Of a stretch of DNA of 64,000 nt, positions 42,043-52,908 are shown piece by piece. The DNA comes from Tsukamurella conjunctivitidis (GTDB lineage: Bacteria > Actinomycetota > Actinomycetes > Mycobacteriales > Mycobacteriaceae). The notes under the pieces are model-generated. The model saw only the letters and a list, made by a program, of their open reading frames with translations, made no database searches and was not told the DNA's origin. The DNA lies in assembly GCF_007858475.1 (NCBI RefSeq), contig NZ_VIGX01000001.1, positions 124,001 to 188,000 of the forward strand. Direction: 5' to 3'. How positions within the stretch are numbered: the stretch's first letter is position 1; every line of letters begins with the position of its first letter. Made by a program: the position numbers and the translations under genes.

Positions 42043-42377
42043 TTCTTCTGATTCTCCTGGTCGGTGTCCGGCGGGGAAACGTCCGTCGGGACGGGTACCT
42101 CGCCGAGTTTGGCGGCGCGCGTGATCGATTCCATCAGCCGCGGACACGTGGGGCGCAGTGCGGATCCGGCACCGTCGGCCGCGAAGACGGTGCACTCGCG
42201 TGCCGACCCGCACCACTGGATCGAGGTCTGCTCGCGACTGTTCTTGCGGACCTGAACCGCCACGCCGCAGGTGCCGCAGTTCAGCGGGGTGAAGCCGTCG
42301 GTGAGGAAGCCCTCCCGATCGGACACCGTGGTCGGTACCGTGACCGGCTCGCCGAACATCGTCACCGTGGGGGACAT
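42039..42377 (-). CDS. Small Cys-containing protein between kshA and kshB (Rv3527-like position)
   Basis: A 112-residue protein of unknown function. PLNCGTCGVAVQVRKNSREQTSIQWCGSAREC has a CxxC pair followed by further cysteines, and PTCPRL a fifth; a small metal- or FeS-binding module is possible. A polar tail (PPDTDQENQKK) follows. M. tuberculosis also has a hypothetical gene (Rv3527) directly after kshA, so the link with the hydroxylase seems old. ATG 42377 is 4 bases after the kshA stop and its own stop overlaps the kshB GTG, so it is tightly coupled to both components. A role in cluster assembly or electron transfer is only a suggestion. Confidence 0.8.
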   Translation of the reverse strand: MSPTVTMFGEPVTVPTTVSDREGFLTDGFTPLNCGTCGVAVQVRKNSREQTSIQWCGSARECTVFAADGAGSALRPTCPRLMESITRAAKLGEVPVPTDVSPPDTDQENQKK

Positions 42378-42381
42378 GCGA

Positions 42382-43563
42382 TCAGGCCTCCGCCGGCTGG
42401 TCGGAGGACGCTTGCGCGGAGGCCTTCTCGGACTCCTGGCGGGCGATGTTCTCCGCGACCTCCGCCTCCCAGGCCTCGACGGCGTGGGTGGTGTCGATCT
42501 CGAACTCGAAGCGCTGCGTCATGTCCTCCGAGACGTCCGCGGCGTCGACGTAGAACTGCTCGTACCAGCGGCGCAGCTGGTAGACGGGTCCGTCCTCCTC
42601 GCACAGGAGCGGGTTGTCGATGCGGGTCTTGTTCTTCCAGATCTCCACGTCCTGCAGGAAGCCCAGGCCCACGTTCTTGGCGAACTTGCCGGCCAGGTAG
42701 TCGGACTTCTCGTCGTCGAAACCGGGGAGCTTCTTGACCTTCACGCCGTACATCAGCTTGAACGAATGCTGATCGATCGGGTAGTGGCAGTTGATCAGGA
42801 TGTTCTCGATCTGGAAACCCTTGTAGTCGTTGTGCAGGTAGTTGATCATGTACGACGGCCCGAAGTAGTGCGCCTCGGACTTGAGCAGCACGTCGTCGCC
42901 GCCGGACAGACCGATGTCGGTGACATCGTTGCGGCCCTTGGTATCCAGGTACTGCGACGCGATGTGTCCGTCGAAGACGTTCTTGAAGTACGTGGGCAGG
43001 CCGTAGTGGATGTAGAAGAAGTGCGGCATGTCGACCACGTTGTCGACGATCTCGCGGCAGTTGCTGCCCTCGATGATGATCTCGTTCCACACCCAGTTCG
43101 ACCACTCGGGCCCGTCGACGTCACCGTCGATCTTCGGGATGGTGAGTTCCTCACCGGGCTTGGAGTTCTCGACGTCGTGCCAGATGAAGAGCTGATCGTT
43201 CTCGATCATGGTCGGCCAGGTGCGGGTGCGGGCCCGCAGCGGCACGCGCTTGGCGTAGGGGATGCCCTTGCACTTGCCGTCGCCACCCCAGCGCCAGTCG
43301 TGGAACGGGCAGGCGATCTCGTTGCCCTTGACGGTGCCCTGCGTGAGGTCGCCGCCCATGTGCCGGCAGTACCCGTCGAGCACGTTGACCTCGCCGTCCT
43401 CGCCGGCGAAGACCACGAGTTTGGTGCCGAAGGCCTCGACGGCGTGCGGCTTCCCGTCCGCGAAGTCCTTCAGCAGGCCCAGGCAGTGCCAGCCGCGGGC
43501 GTACCGGGTGGGGGCCGTGCCGCTGTCGATGAGACGGGCTGCCGTCTCGGTGTTGCTGCTCAT
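42382..43563 (-). CDS. kshA: 3-ketosteroid 9-alpha-hydroxylase oxygenase KshA
   Basis: A 393-residue Rieske non-haem iron oxygenase. The Rieske [2Fe-2S] ligands are Cys66/His68 (GYCRHMGG) and Cys85/His88 (ACPFHDW). The mononuclear iron is held by His181 and His186 in NVVDMPHFFYIH, with a bridging Asp in the same segment. It hydroxylates C9 of 3-ketosteroids; with KstD this opens ring B to give 3-HSA. Length matches KshA (386 in M. tuberculosis Rv3526). ATG 43563 overlaps the kstD stop (ATGA). A C-terminal Ala/Glu/Ser-rich tail of about 25 residues is disordered. Confidence 0.95.
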   Translation of the reverse strand: MSSNTETAARLIDSGTAPTRYARGWHCLGLLKDFADGKPHAVEAFGTKLVVFAGEDGEVNVLDGYCRHMGGDLTQGTVKGNEIACPFHDWRWGGDGKCKGIPYAKRVPLRARTRTWPTMIENDQLFIWHDVENSKPGEELTIPKIDGDVDGPEWSNWVWNEIIIEGSNCREIVDNVVDMPHFFYIHYGLPTYFKNVFDGHIASQYLDTKGRNDVTDIGLSGGDDVLLKSEAHYFGPSYMINYLHNDYKGFQIENILINCHYPIDQHSFKLMYGVKVKKLPGFDDEKSDYLAGKFAKNVGLGFLQDVEIWKNKTRIDNPLLCEEDGPVYQLRRWYEQFYVDAADVSEDMTQRFEFEIDTTHAVEAWEAEVAENIARQESEKASAQASSDQPAEA

Positions 43564-45281
43564 GAGATCTCCTCTTCCGCGCGGGCGGGGGCTGCCGCCG
43601 CGGGGGCTGTTTCCTGACGGGCCATGTCCTCGACGGCGAGATAGGCGAAGACCATCGCGGGACCGATGGTGGCGCCGGGGCCCGCGTAGGTGTGGCCCAT
43701 GACGGGCGAGCTGGTGTTGCCGGCGGCGTACAGGCCGTCGATGACGGTGCCGTCGGCGCGCTGGACCCGGCCCGCGACGTCGGTGCGCAGGCCGCCCTTC
43801 GTGCCGAGATCGCCGGGAACCATACGGGCAGCGTAGAACGGCCCGGTGGTCAATTCGGCGAGGCTGGGATTCGGCTTGTTCCGGGGATCGCCGTAGTAGT
43901 GGTCGTAGGCGCTCTCGCCGCGGTGGAAGTCCTCGTCGCGCCCGGCTCGGGCGAAGCCGTTGAACTTCGCGACGGTGGCGGTCAGCGAGTCCGCGGGGAC
44001 GCCCATCTTCTCGGCGAGTTCGGCCAGGGTGCTCGCGCGGACCATGCAGCCCGATTCGTACCAGCGCTTGGGCAACGGCTGCCGCGGCGGCTGGCCGGCG
44101 AACATGTAGCGGTTGCGGTAGCGCTGGTCGAAGACCAGCCAGCAGGGCACGTTCTCGCCCGGGCCCTCGCCCTGGCCGTACTCGCCGCCGTACATGGCGT
44201 GCACCGCCTCGACGTACGGGGCGGACTCGTTGACGAACCGCTCACCCGCGGTGTTGACCATGACACTGCCGGGCAGCGAGCGCTCGGACAGGGCGAACCA
44301 GGCCATCTTCGGAAGCTGGATGGACGGGCCCCACCAGGCGTCGTCCATGAACTCGAGCGCGCCACCCACTGCCTCGCCCGCACGGATCGCGTCGCCGGTG
44401 TTCGCGGGGACGCCGTTGGTCCACTCGGTACCGATGGGCTGGCGCTGGTACTGCGCACGCATCGTCTCGCTGGACTCGAAGCCGCCGGCGGCCAGGATCA
44501 CCCCGCGGCGGGCCGTGAGCAGCAGCTGCGCACCGTCGCGCTCGACGGTGACGCCCGTGACGCGGCCGTTCTCCTGCACGAGTTCGACGAGAGAGGTGTT
44601 GAGCCACAGGGGAACGCCGGCCCGCTGCAGGCCCACCCGCAGCGCGGCGATGAGGGCCTGGCCGCGGCCGAGCAGGTGCTTGCCGCGGGCCTTGGCGGCG
44701 TAGAACCGACCGCCGACGCGGAGCGCGCGCACGATGCCCTTCGGGTGCCGCATGATCAGGTTGAGCCACTTGAAGTCGGCCTGCGTGACCACGAGGTTCA
44801 TCGGAGCCTTGGTGTAGTCGGGCTCCAGGTTCTTCAGCTCGTCGCCCAACTGCTTGCCGTCGAAGGGCTTCGGCTCGCACGAGCGGCCGTGCGCGCGGCC
44901 ACCCGGCGCCTCGGGGTAGTAGTCGGAGTAGCCCGGCACCCAGGTGAGTTCCAGCGGACTCATCCGGTGCACCATCGAGATCACCTCGGGGCCGCGATCG
45001 ATGTAGGTGTCGATCCGCTCCGCCGGCACCACATCGCCGATGATGGAGTGCAGGTACTTCCGAGCCTCGTCGGGGGTGTCCTTGATCCCGGCCTTCACGA
45101 GCGACTCGTTGCCGGGCACCCAGACGCCGCCGCCGGATCGGGCCGTCGACCCGCCGTAGTGCGCCGCCTTCTCCACGACCAGGACGCTGAGCCCGGTGTC
45201 CGCCGCCTTGAGCGCGGCGGTCATGCCCGCTGCGCCGCTCCCCACCACGATCACGTCGTATTCGGTGGTCTCCGCCGTCAT
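43560..45281 (-). CDS. kstD: 3-ketosteroid delta1-dehydrogenase KstD
   Basis: A 573-residue FAD enzyme introducing the C1-C2 double bond into ring A of 3-ketosteroids. FAD motif VVGSGAAGM at 13-20, STARSGGGVWVPGN, and the active-site block GHTYAGPGATIGPAMVFA near residue 540 with the conserved Tyr and Gly that polarise the C3 ketone. ATG 45281 follows AGGAGAG with 5-base spacing; the frame upstream to 45380 crosses the operators and is rejected. It is first gene of the transcript kstD-kshA-x-kshB-hsd4B. Two KstR-type sites lie 17 and 85 bases upstream. Length is close to Rv3537 (563). Confidence 0.95.
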   Translation of the reverse strand: MTAETTEYDVIVVGSGAAGMTAALKAADTGLSVLVVEKAAHYGGSTARSGGGVWVPGNESLVKAGIKDTPDEARKYLHSIIGDVVPAERIDTYIDRGPEVISMVHRMSPLELTWVPGYSDYYPEAPGGRAHGRSCEPKPFDGKQLGDELKNLEPDYTKAPMNLVVTQADFKWLNLIMRHPKGIVRALRVGGRFYAAKARGKHLLGRGQALIAALRVGLQRAGVPLWLNTSLVELVQENGRVTGVTVERDGAQLLLTARRGVILAAGGFESSETMRAQYQRQPIGTEWTNGVPANTGDAIRAGEAVGGALEFMDDAWWGPSIQLPKMAWFALSERSLPGSVMVNTAGERFVNESAPYVEAVHAMYGGEYGQGEGPGENVPCWLVFDQRYRNRYMFAGQPPRQPLPKRWYESGCMVRASTLAELAEKMGVPADSLTATVAKFNGFARAGRDEDFHRGESAYDHYYGDPRNKPNPSLAELTTGPFYAARMVPGDLGTKGGLRTDVAGRVQRADGTVIDGLYAAGNTSSPVMGHTYAGPGATIGPAMVFAYLAVEDMARQETAPAAAAPARAEEEIS

Positions 45282-45297
45282 CGACTCTCCTCGTTGA

Positions 45298-45379
45298 TGA
45301 AACAAGTTCTCTAGCCTCACCTGCGCCGATGGGCAGCAGGTACGCGCTACAACTGCAGCATAGACTAGAACAGGTTCCA
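45298..45379. promoter_or_regulatory. Two KstR-type sites upstream of kstD
   Basis: TAGAACAGGTTCCA (45366-45379) matches TNNAACNNGTTNNA exactly. TGAAACAAGTTCTC (45298-45311) matches all but the last position. The second lies 17 bases from the kstD ATG. Two spaced sites suggest tight repression of the ring-degradation operon. Confidence 0.75.
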
Positions 45380-45452
45380 CTTACCAGGGTTCGGTGGTGA
45401 TCGGGCGGCGCCGGGTGGGCGTCGCCGCCGGGGAGCGGTGATCGTCAGGCGG

Positions 45453-45890
45453 TCAGCAGGGGATCGTGATCCGCTCGTAGGTGCCCGTGCTGGGGCGGAA
45501 GACCCACTTCGACTGCGGGGTGCACCGGGGCGTGGGCGTGGTGACCCGCGGCGCGGTGCGCGCGGGTGCCGGGGAGGTCGTCGTGGGAGCCGGCGGCGCG
45601 ACGGTGGTCGTCGCGGGGGTCGTTGCCGACGACGGAGCGGCGCTCGCGGCCGTGGCACTCGACGGTGTCGTCGAGGGCGGGGTGCTCGGGGCGGGTCCGG
45701 TCGAGGGGGCCGAGCCCGACGGTGCCATGACGGGGCGCGGCTCGCCCGACGGGCCGCTGCACATGCTCACGGTGACGGCGATCGCGGCGACGCAGAGCGC
45801 GGTGGCTGCGGCGATGGCGAGCACCCTGCCCGTGAAGCCGCCGATGCGCGCCGAATCCGACTTCTGGACGCGGTGGGTCATGCCTCCCAC
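45453..45890 (-). CDS. Exported or membrane-anchored Pro/Ser/Thr-rich protein
   Basis: A 145-residue protein with a basic N-terminus, one hydrophobic segment (about residues 22-43, GRVLAIAAATALCVAAIAVTV) and an extracytoplasmic stretch of about 75 residues dominated by Pro, Ser, Thr and Ala. The C-terminus is more ordered (PRCTPQSKWVFRPSTGTYERITIPC), with two Cys that could pair. I recognise no family; similar low-complexity stalk proteins occur in actinobacterial envelopes. The start is uncertain: GTG 45890 has a weak ribosome binding site, and ATG 45881 has GGAGG only one base away. It lies upstream of kstD on the same strand, but the kstD operators separate them. Confidence 0.6.
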   Translation of the reverse strand: MGGMTHRVQKSDSARIGGFTGRVLAIAAATALCVAAIAVTVSMCSGPSGEPRPVMAPSGSAPSTGPAPSTPPSTTPSSATAASAAPSSATTPATTTVAPPAPTTTSPAPARTAPRVTTPTPRCTPQSKWVFRPSTGTYERITIPC

Positions 45891-46100
45891 CGGCTTCGGT
45901 CGGTCGCGGGTGCGGCGGACACTGGTGCAATCATGCCCTCATCTTCGCAGCCGGGCCCGGGTTTCGGAACGATAGGCTCGAGGTCGAGTGTGATTGGCGC
46001 ACAGTGGATTCTGAGTCGCGTCCTGGGTGTGCTGAGGTGAACCACGCTCTGCTTTTGCGGTGACGAAAACCGGGTGGTGGAGCCCTCCGGCGCCGTCCAG

Positions 46101-47582
46101 TTACTGCAAATCCAGGAGCTCTCCGGTTGCGGCGGAGACGCCGGCGCGACGGCCGAAGAAGCTGCCGTCTCCCAGGCTCGTCCCGCTCGCGTACCCGCCC
46201 GCGCAGACCCCCGAGGTGCAGCGGCCGGCGGCGTACAGGCCGGGGATGGGCGCACCGTCGACGTGGAGCACCCGCGAGTCGACGTCGGTGCGCAGCCCGC
46301 CCAGCGTGAAGCCCGCGGTGAAGCCGCGCATGTCCCACGCGGCCACCGGCCCGGTCAGGGGCCGCACCCACTGCGTCTTCTTGTGCAGCAGGGGATCGGT
46401 GCCGTCCGCCGCGTGCCGGTTGTAGGTGTCGACGGTGCCGGTCAGCGCCCCGGCGGGCAGGCCCATGTCGGCTTCGAGCTCGGCGACCGTCTCCGCAGCC
46501 CATGTCGGTGGTTGCCGGAAGTAGGGGGTGGAGGTCTCGGTGGCGAGCGCCTCCTCGTGCGAGTCCATGTCCATGATCAGGAACGCGGCGTTGTCCTGTT
46601 GGATCAGGACCGCCTGGCCGATCCGTCCGCCGTAGGTGTCCTCCGCGATGAAACGCTGGCCGCGGCCGTTGACCAGGATGCCGCGGGCCAGCATCTGCGG
46701 ATCGCCGAAGAAGGCGACCTCGGTGGCGTCCATGTGGGCCAGTGCGGCGCCCGCGGCCTGCGCCATGAGGATCCCGGCGCCGTCGTGCTCCTCGATCGCC
46801 GCGGCGGGCCGGCCGATGAGCCGCGGCGCGTACGTCTCGATCATCTCCGTGTTGTACGCGAAACTGCCGGTCGCGAGGACGACGCCCCGTCGGGCACGCA
46901 CGAGCACGTCCTTGCCGAACCGCCGGGCGACGACTCCCTCGACCCGACCGTCCGGGCCGGTCACCAGTGCCTGTGCGCGGATGTCGTACTCGGCGCGCAC
47001 GCCGAGCGCCTCGGCGGTCGCGACCAGGGGTTTCATCAGCATGTAGCCGGCCCCGCGCACGCCGGTCCGCTTGTCCGTCATCTGCGGGACGTGGCCGCGC
47101 GGCGCCGGGGAGGCGATGTCCTTGAACGGGGCGGCGTTCTCGCCGCCGGAGTACCCCAGGCCCTCGTCGTGCGGCACCTCCCACCCGGGCTCGCCCCAGA
47201 ACTGCTCCTTGAAGACGACGCCGCAGTCGGTCAGCCAGTGGAAGTGCTCGAGGCTGCCGTGCGCGTACGCGTGGATCTTCGCCGCGTCCACGCCGGGCCC
47301 GAGCGCAGCGGTCATGAAGGTCTCCATGTTCTCCGCGCTGTCCTCGAAGCCCAGTGCCCGCTGCAAGGGGGTGCCGCCGCCGAGGTAGATCCACCCGCCG
47401 GAGAGCGCGGCGGCACCGCCCCACCCGCCGGTCCGATCGAGCACCAGCACGTCGGCGCCCGCGCGCGCGGCCTCGATCGCGGCGCAGACGCCGGCGATCC
47501 CGTATCCGGCGATCACGACGTCGGCCTCGAAGTCCCAGGCCGGGACCTCGGTGGTGGGGACGGGGCGGCGGCTGTCGGGCAT
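46101..47582 (-). CDS. KstD-like FAD-dependent dehydrogenase/reductase
   Basis: A 493-residue flavoprotein of the fumarate reductase/3-ketosteroid dehydrogenase superfamily. FAD motif VVIAGYGIAGVCAAIEAARAG at about 22-42, ALSGGWIYLGGG, and a C-terminal GGYASGTSLGDGSFFGRRAG block whose Tyr aligns with the KstD active-site Tyr. It differs clearly from kstD in length and sequence, so it may desaturate a different position (for example C4-C5) or act as a reductase on a degradation product. ATG 47582 follows GAGGAGAGCC. It is divergent from hsaA, and the gap holds two near-KstR sites, suggesting membership in the steroid regulon. Confidence 0.8.
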   Translation of the reverse strand: MPDSRRPVPTTEVPAWDFEADVVIAGYGIAGVCAAIEAARAGADVLVLDRTGGWGGAAALSGGWIYLGGGTPLQRALGFEDSAENMETFMTAALGPGVDAAKIHAYAHGSLEHFHWLTDCGVVFKEQFWGEPGWEVPHDEGLGYSGGENAAPFKDIASPAPRGHVPQMTDKRTGVRGAGYMLMKPLVATAEALGVRAEYDIRAQALVTGPDGRVEGVVARRFGKDVLVRARRGVVLATGSFAYNTEMIETYAPRLIGRPAAAIEEHDGAGILMAQAAGAALAHMDATEVAFFGDPQMLARGILVNGRGQRFIAEDTYGGRIGQAVLIQQDNAAFLIMDMDSHEEALATETSTPYFRQPPTWAAETVAELEADMGLPAGALTGTVDTYNRHAADGTDPLLHKKTQWVRPLTGPVAAWDMRGFTAGFTLGGLRTDVDSRVLHVDGAPIPGLYAAGRCTSGVCAGGYASGTSLGDGSFFGRRAGVSAATGELLDLQ

Positions 47583-47601
47583 GGCTCTCCTCGGGCGGTC
47601 T

Positions 47602-47682
47602 CGGAACCGGTTACAACGGCAAGATAGGCCGATCCGAACCTTTGATGTAGCGTTTCGCGTCAGAAAATGAGAACGTGTTCTA
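47602..47682. promoter_or_regulatory. Two near-KstR sites between flavoprotein and hsaA
   Basis: CGGAACCGGTTACA (47602-47615) and GAGAACGTGTTCTA (47669-47682) each match TNNAACNNGTTNNA except at the first base. The first is 20 bases from the flavoprotein start, the second 61 from the hsaA start, so each promoter may have its own site. Confidence 0.6.
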
Positions 47683-47742
47683 GTATCGATTCCAGCGGCG
47701 GACTTCGGTGTTCGCCAGATGGTCTTCAGAAGGTGAGGAAAG

Positions 47743-50713
<2,971 letters not shown>

Positions 50714-50714
<1 letters not shown>

Positions 50715-51286
50715 TGACGGCAGCGGAGATCGTAGGGCCGATCGAACCCCTCGACTACCGGACGGCCATGGGGCACTTCTGCACCGGCGTCACGGTCATC
50801 ACCGCGGCCGACGACGAGGGGCCCGTCGGCTTCGCCTGCCAGTCGTTCTCGGCGCTGTCCCTCGATCCGCCCCTGGTCCTGTTCTGCCCCATGAAGACTT
50901 CGGGCGCGTGGCGCACCATCGAGCGCACCGGTCGCTTCGCCGTGAACGTCCTCGGGGAGGGCCAGCAGAACGTCAGCTCGGTCTTCGGATCCCGCCACCC
51001 GGACAAGTTCGGGGCCGTCGACTGGAGGCCCTCGCGGACGGGGTCGCCCCTCCTCGACGGAGCGCTGAGCTGGATCGACTGCGCCGTCGAGACCGTGCAC
51101 GACGGCGGCGACCACCACATCGTGATCGGCCGCGTGCTCGAGTTGAGCGCGCCGAACGCGGGCCGGCCGCTGCTGTTCTACAAGGGGCGCTACACCCAGA
51201 CGGTGACCGACCCCGGCGAGGCGCTGCCCCGCACCCTCTCGCTCGACTCGTTCCTCACCTGGCCCGTCGGAGACGACTGGATCTGA
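50714..51286 (+). CDS. hsaB: Flavin reductase HsaB
   Basis: A 190-residue short-chain flavin reductase (DIM6/NTAB fold) supplying reduced FMN to HsaA. Family blocks: YRTAMGHFCTGVTVITA, GFACQSFSALSLDPPLVLFC, RFAVNVLGEGQQ and the C-terminal YKGRYTQ. ATG 50714 has AAGGAG 5 bases upstream and overlaps the hsaC stop; GTG 50711 is less likely. It is the last gene of the hsa run before a hairpin. Confidence 0.95.
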
Positions 51287-51305
51287 TCGAACCGCCGTGG
51301 CGCAG

Positions 51306-51332
51306 TGCCCTCCCTGGTAGTCAGGGAGGGCA
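51306..51332 (+). terminator. Hairpin between hsaB and AhpD-like gene
   Basis: TGCCCTCCCTG (51306-51316), loop GTAGT, CAGGGAGGGCA (51322-51332). A perfect 11-base stem 19 bases after the hsaB stop. It is likely a terminator or attenuator, with only TTGG following. Confidence 0.75.
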
Positions 51333-51356
51333 TTGGCGTTCGTACGAGGAGATGAC

Positions 51357-51920
51357 ATGACCGATCGGATCACCGCGCTGGATCTTCCCGCGGGAGAGCT
51401 GAGCGAGGGGACGCGGAAGTACTTCGACATCTGCCGCGAGAAGCTCGGGATGGTGCCGAACGTCCTGCAGTCGCTCGCCTTCGACGAGGTCAAGCTGCGC
51501 GCGTTCAGTGACACCTACAACGATCTGATGCTCGGCGACTCCGGCCTGACCAAGCTGGAGCGCGAGATGATCGCGGTGGTCGTCTCCTCGGTGAACAAGT
51601 GCTTCTACTGCCTCACCGCGCACGGCGCCGCGGTACGTGAGCTGTCCGGCGATCCGGTGCTCGGCGAGATGCTGGTGATGAACTTCCGCGCCGCGGATCT
51701 GCCGCCGAAGCAGCGCGCGATGCTGGAGTTCGCCGAGAAGATCACCGAGGCACCGTCGAAGCTCGACGAGGCCGATCGGCAGCGGCTGCGCGACGCGGGC
51801 TTCACCGATCGCGACGTCTACGACATCGCGAACACCGCCGCCTTCTTCAACATGACCAACCGGCTGGCCTCGGCGATCGACATGCGGCCGAATCAGGAGT
51901 ACCACACCGCCGCACGGTGA
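51357..51920 (+). CDS. AhpD-like peroxidase-related protein (carboxymuconolactone decarboxylase family)
   Basis: A 187-residue helical protein with the AhpD/CMD redox motif CFYCLTAHGAAVREL (CxxC at about 81-84 with the downstream His). N-terminal MTDRITALDLPAGELSEGTRKYFDI and KLGMVPNVLQSLAF are typical of the uncharacterised peroxidase-related subfamily. It may reduce peroxides formed by uncoupled HsaA/HsaC turnover. ATG 51357 follows GAGGAGATGAC. It lies 70 bases after hsaB beyond a hairpin, so it may be read through or transcribed separately. Confidence 0.82.
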   Translation: MTDRITALDLPAGELSEGTRKYFDICREKLGMVPNVLQSLAFDEVKLRAFSDTYNDLMLGDSGLTKLEREMIAVVVSSVNKCFYCLTAHGAAVRELSGDPVLGEMLVMNFRAADLPPKQRAMLEFAEKITEAPSKLDEADRQRLRDAGFTDRDVYDIANTAAFFNMTNRLASAIDMRPNQEYHTAAR

Positions 51921-51921
51921 C

Positions 51922-52836
51922 TCAGCGGGCGGGCAGAGCCGCGGTGAAGTAGCCGATCGTGTCGGCCATGAGGGCCGCGTCCGCGGGGACCGTGTCCTGC
52001 ACGCCGTAGCTGTGCCCCAGCTCCACCGGGTTCCCCGCCCGCTCGACGGTCCACCCCTGCGCGGTGAGGAAGTCGACCGGATCGTCGCGGTCCTCGTCGG
52101 CGACGAACAGTGAGGTCACGTCGAAGTCGCCGAGGGGGTTCCCCTCCTGCGAGTACTTCTCGGTGATCGCGCGGAAGCGGTCGAGGTCGAGCGGTCCGAG
52201 CTGGCCCTCGACGGCGACGCGGCTCCCCGGCGCGGAGAGTTCCACGATCCGTTCGAAGAGCAGTGCCTGCGCCGCGGCGGGTAGGTAGGGGAGCAGGCCC
52301 TCGACCAGCCAGGCAGTGGGCGCGGCACCGTCGAAGCCGGTGGACCGCAGTGCTGTGGGCCAGTCGTCGCGCAGGTCGATGGGGACGTGCCGCAGCCCGG
52401 CCGCGGGGCGCGCCCTGTGCGCGTCCAGCGTCTCCTCCTTGAAGGCGAGCACCTCGGGCTGGTCGAGCTCGTAGACGACGGTGCCCGCCGGTAGGTCGAG
52501 GCGGTAGGCACGGGAATCGAGGCCGGCCGCGAGGATCACGATCTGCCGGGTGCCCGCAGCGACGGCGTCCCGGACGAAGTCGTCGAAGAACCGGGTGCGG
52601 ACGCCGAGGTGGCGCGTGGCCGCCATCGGATTGCCCTCGCCGTCACCGGCGTCGGCCAGGGCGACGGCGCGCGGATCGCCCGCCGCCTCCAGGAAGACCC
52701 GGGCGTACGGATCCTGGGCGAGGGCGTCGGGACGCTCCGTCTCCACCGCCCGGGCCGCGGCCACCAGCAGCGCGGTGAACCCCACGCTCGTGGTGATCGT
52801 CCAGGTGTCGCCGTCCGTCCGTGCGCTGCTCGCCAT
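51922..52836 (-). CDS. SAM-dependent methyltransferase, TIGR00027/Omt-like family
   Basis: A 304-residue class I methyltransferase of the leucine-carboxyl-methyltransferase-like family, greatly expanded in mycobacteria. Blocks: TTSVGFTALLVAAARAVETERPDALAQDPYARVFL, HLGVRTRFFDDFV, QIVILAAGLDSRAYRL (SAM motif), VVYELDQPEVLAFKEE and AWLVEGLLPYLP. The substrate is unknown in the family. ATG 52836 follows AAAGGAAA. The convergent AhpD-like gene ends one base before its stop. A near-KstR element at 52895-52908 lies 59 bases upstream, so steroid control is conceivable but weakly supported. Confidence 0.87.
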   Translation of the reverse strand: MASSARTDGDTWTITTSVGFTALLVAAARAVETERPDALAQDPYARVFLEAAGDPRAVALADAGDGEGNPMAATRHLGVRTRFFDDFVRDAVAAGTRQIVILAAGLDSRAYRLDLPAGTVVYELDQPEVLAFKEETLDAHRARPAAGLRHVPIDLRDDWPTALRSTGFDGAAPTAWLVEGLLPYLPAAAQALLFERIVELSAPGSRVAVEGQLGPLDLDRFRAITEKYSQEGNPLGDFDVTSLFVADEDRDDPVDFLTAQGWTVERAGNPVELGHSYGVQDTVPADAALMADTIGYFTAALPAR

Positions 52837-52894
52837 CGCGTTTCCTTTCGCAAGTAGTTCGTCTACGAAAGTACCGCGGGGACCGGCGCCCGGC

Positions 52895-52908
52895 AAGAAC
52901 GTGTTTCA
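52895..52908. promoter_or_regulatory. Near-KstR element upstream of methyltransferase
   Basis: AAGAACGTGTTTCA matches TNNAACNNGTTNNA except at the first base. It overlaps the stop of the fadE33-type gene and lies upstream of the methyltransferase. Since it sits partly in coding sequence, this may be a chance match. Confidence 0.35.

Noticed and set aside
45481-45975. 164-codon Val/Gly-rich frame opposite the Pro/Ser/Thr-rich protein
   Set aside because: It is the complement of a low-complexity repeat-like stretch; the minus strand has a coherent membrane segment and a Cys-bearing C-terminus.
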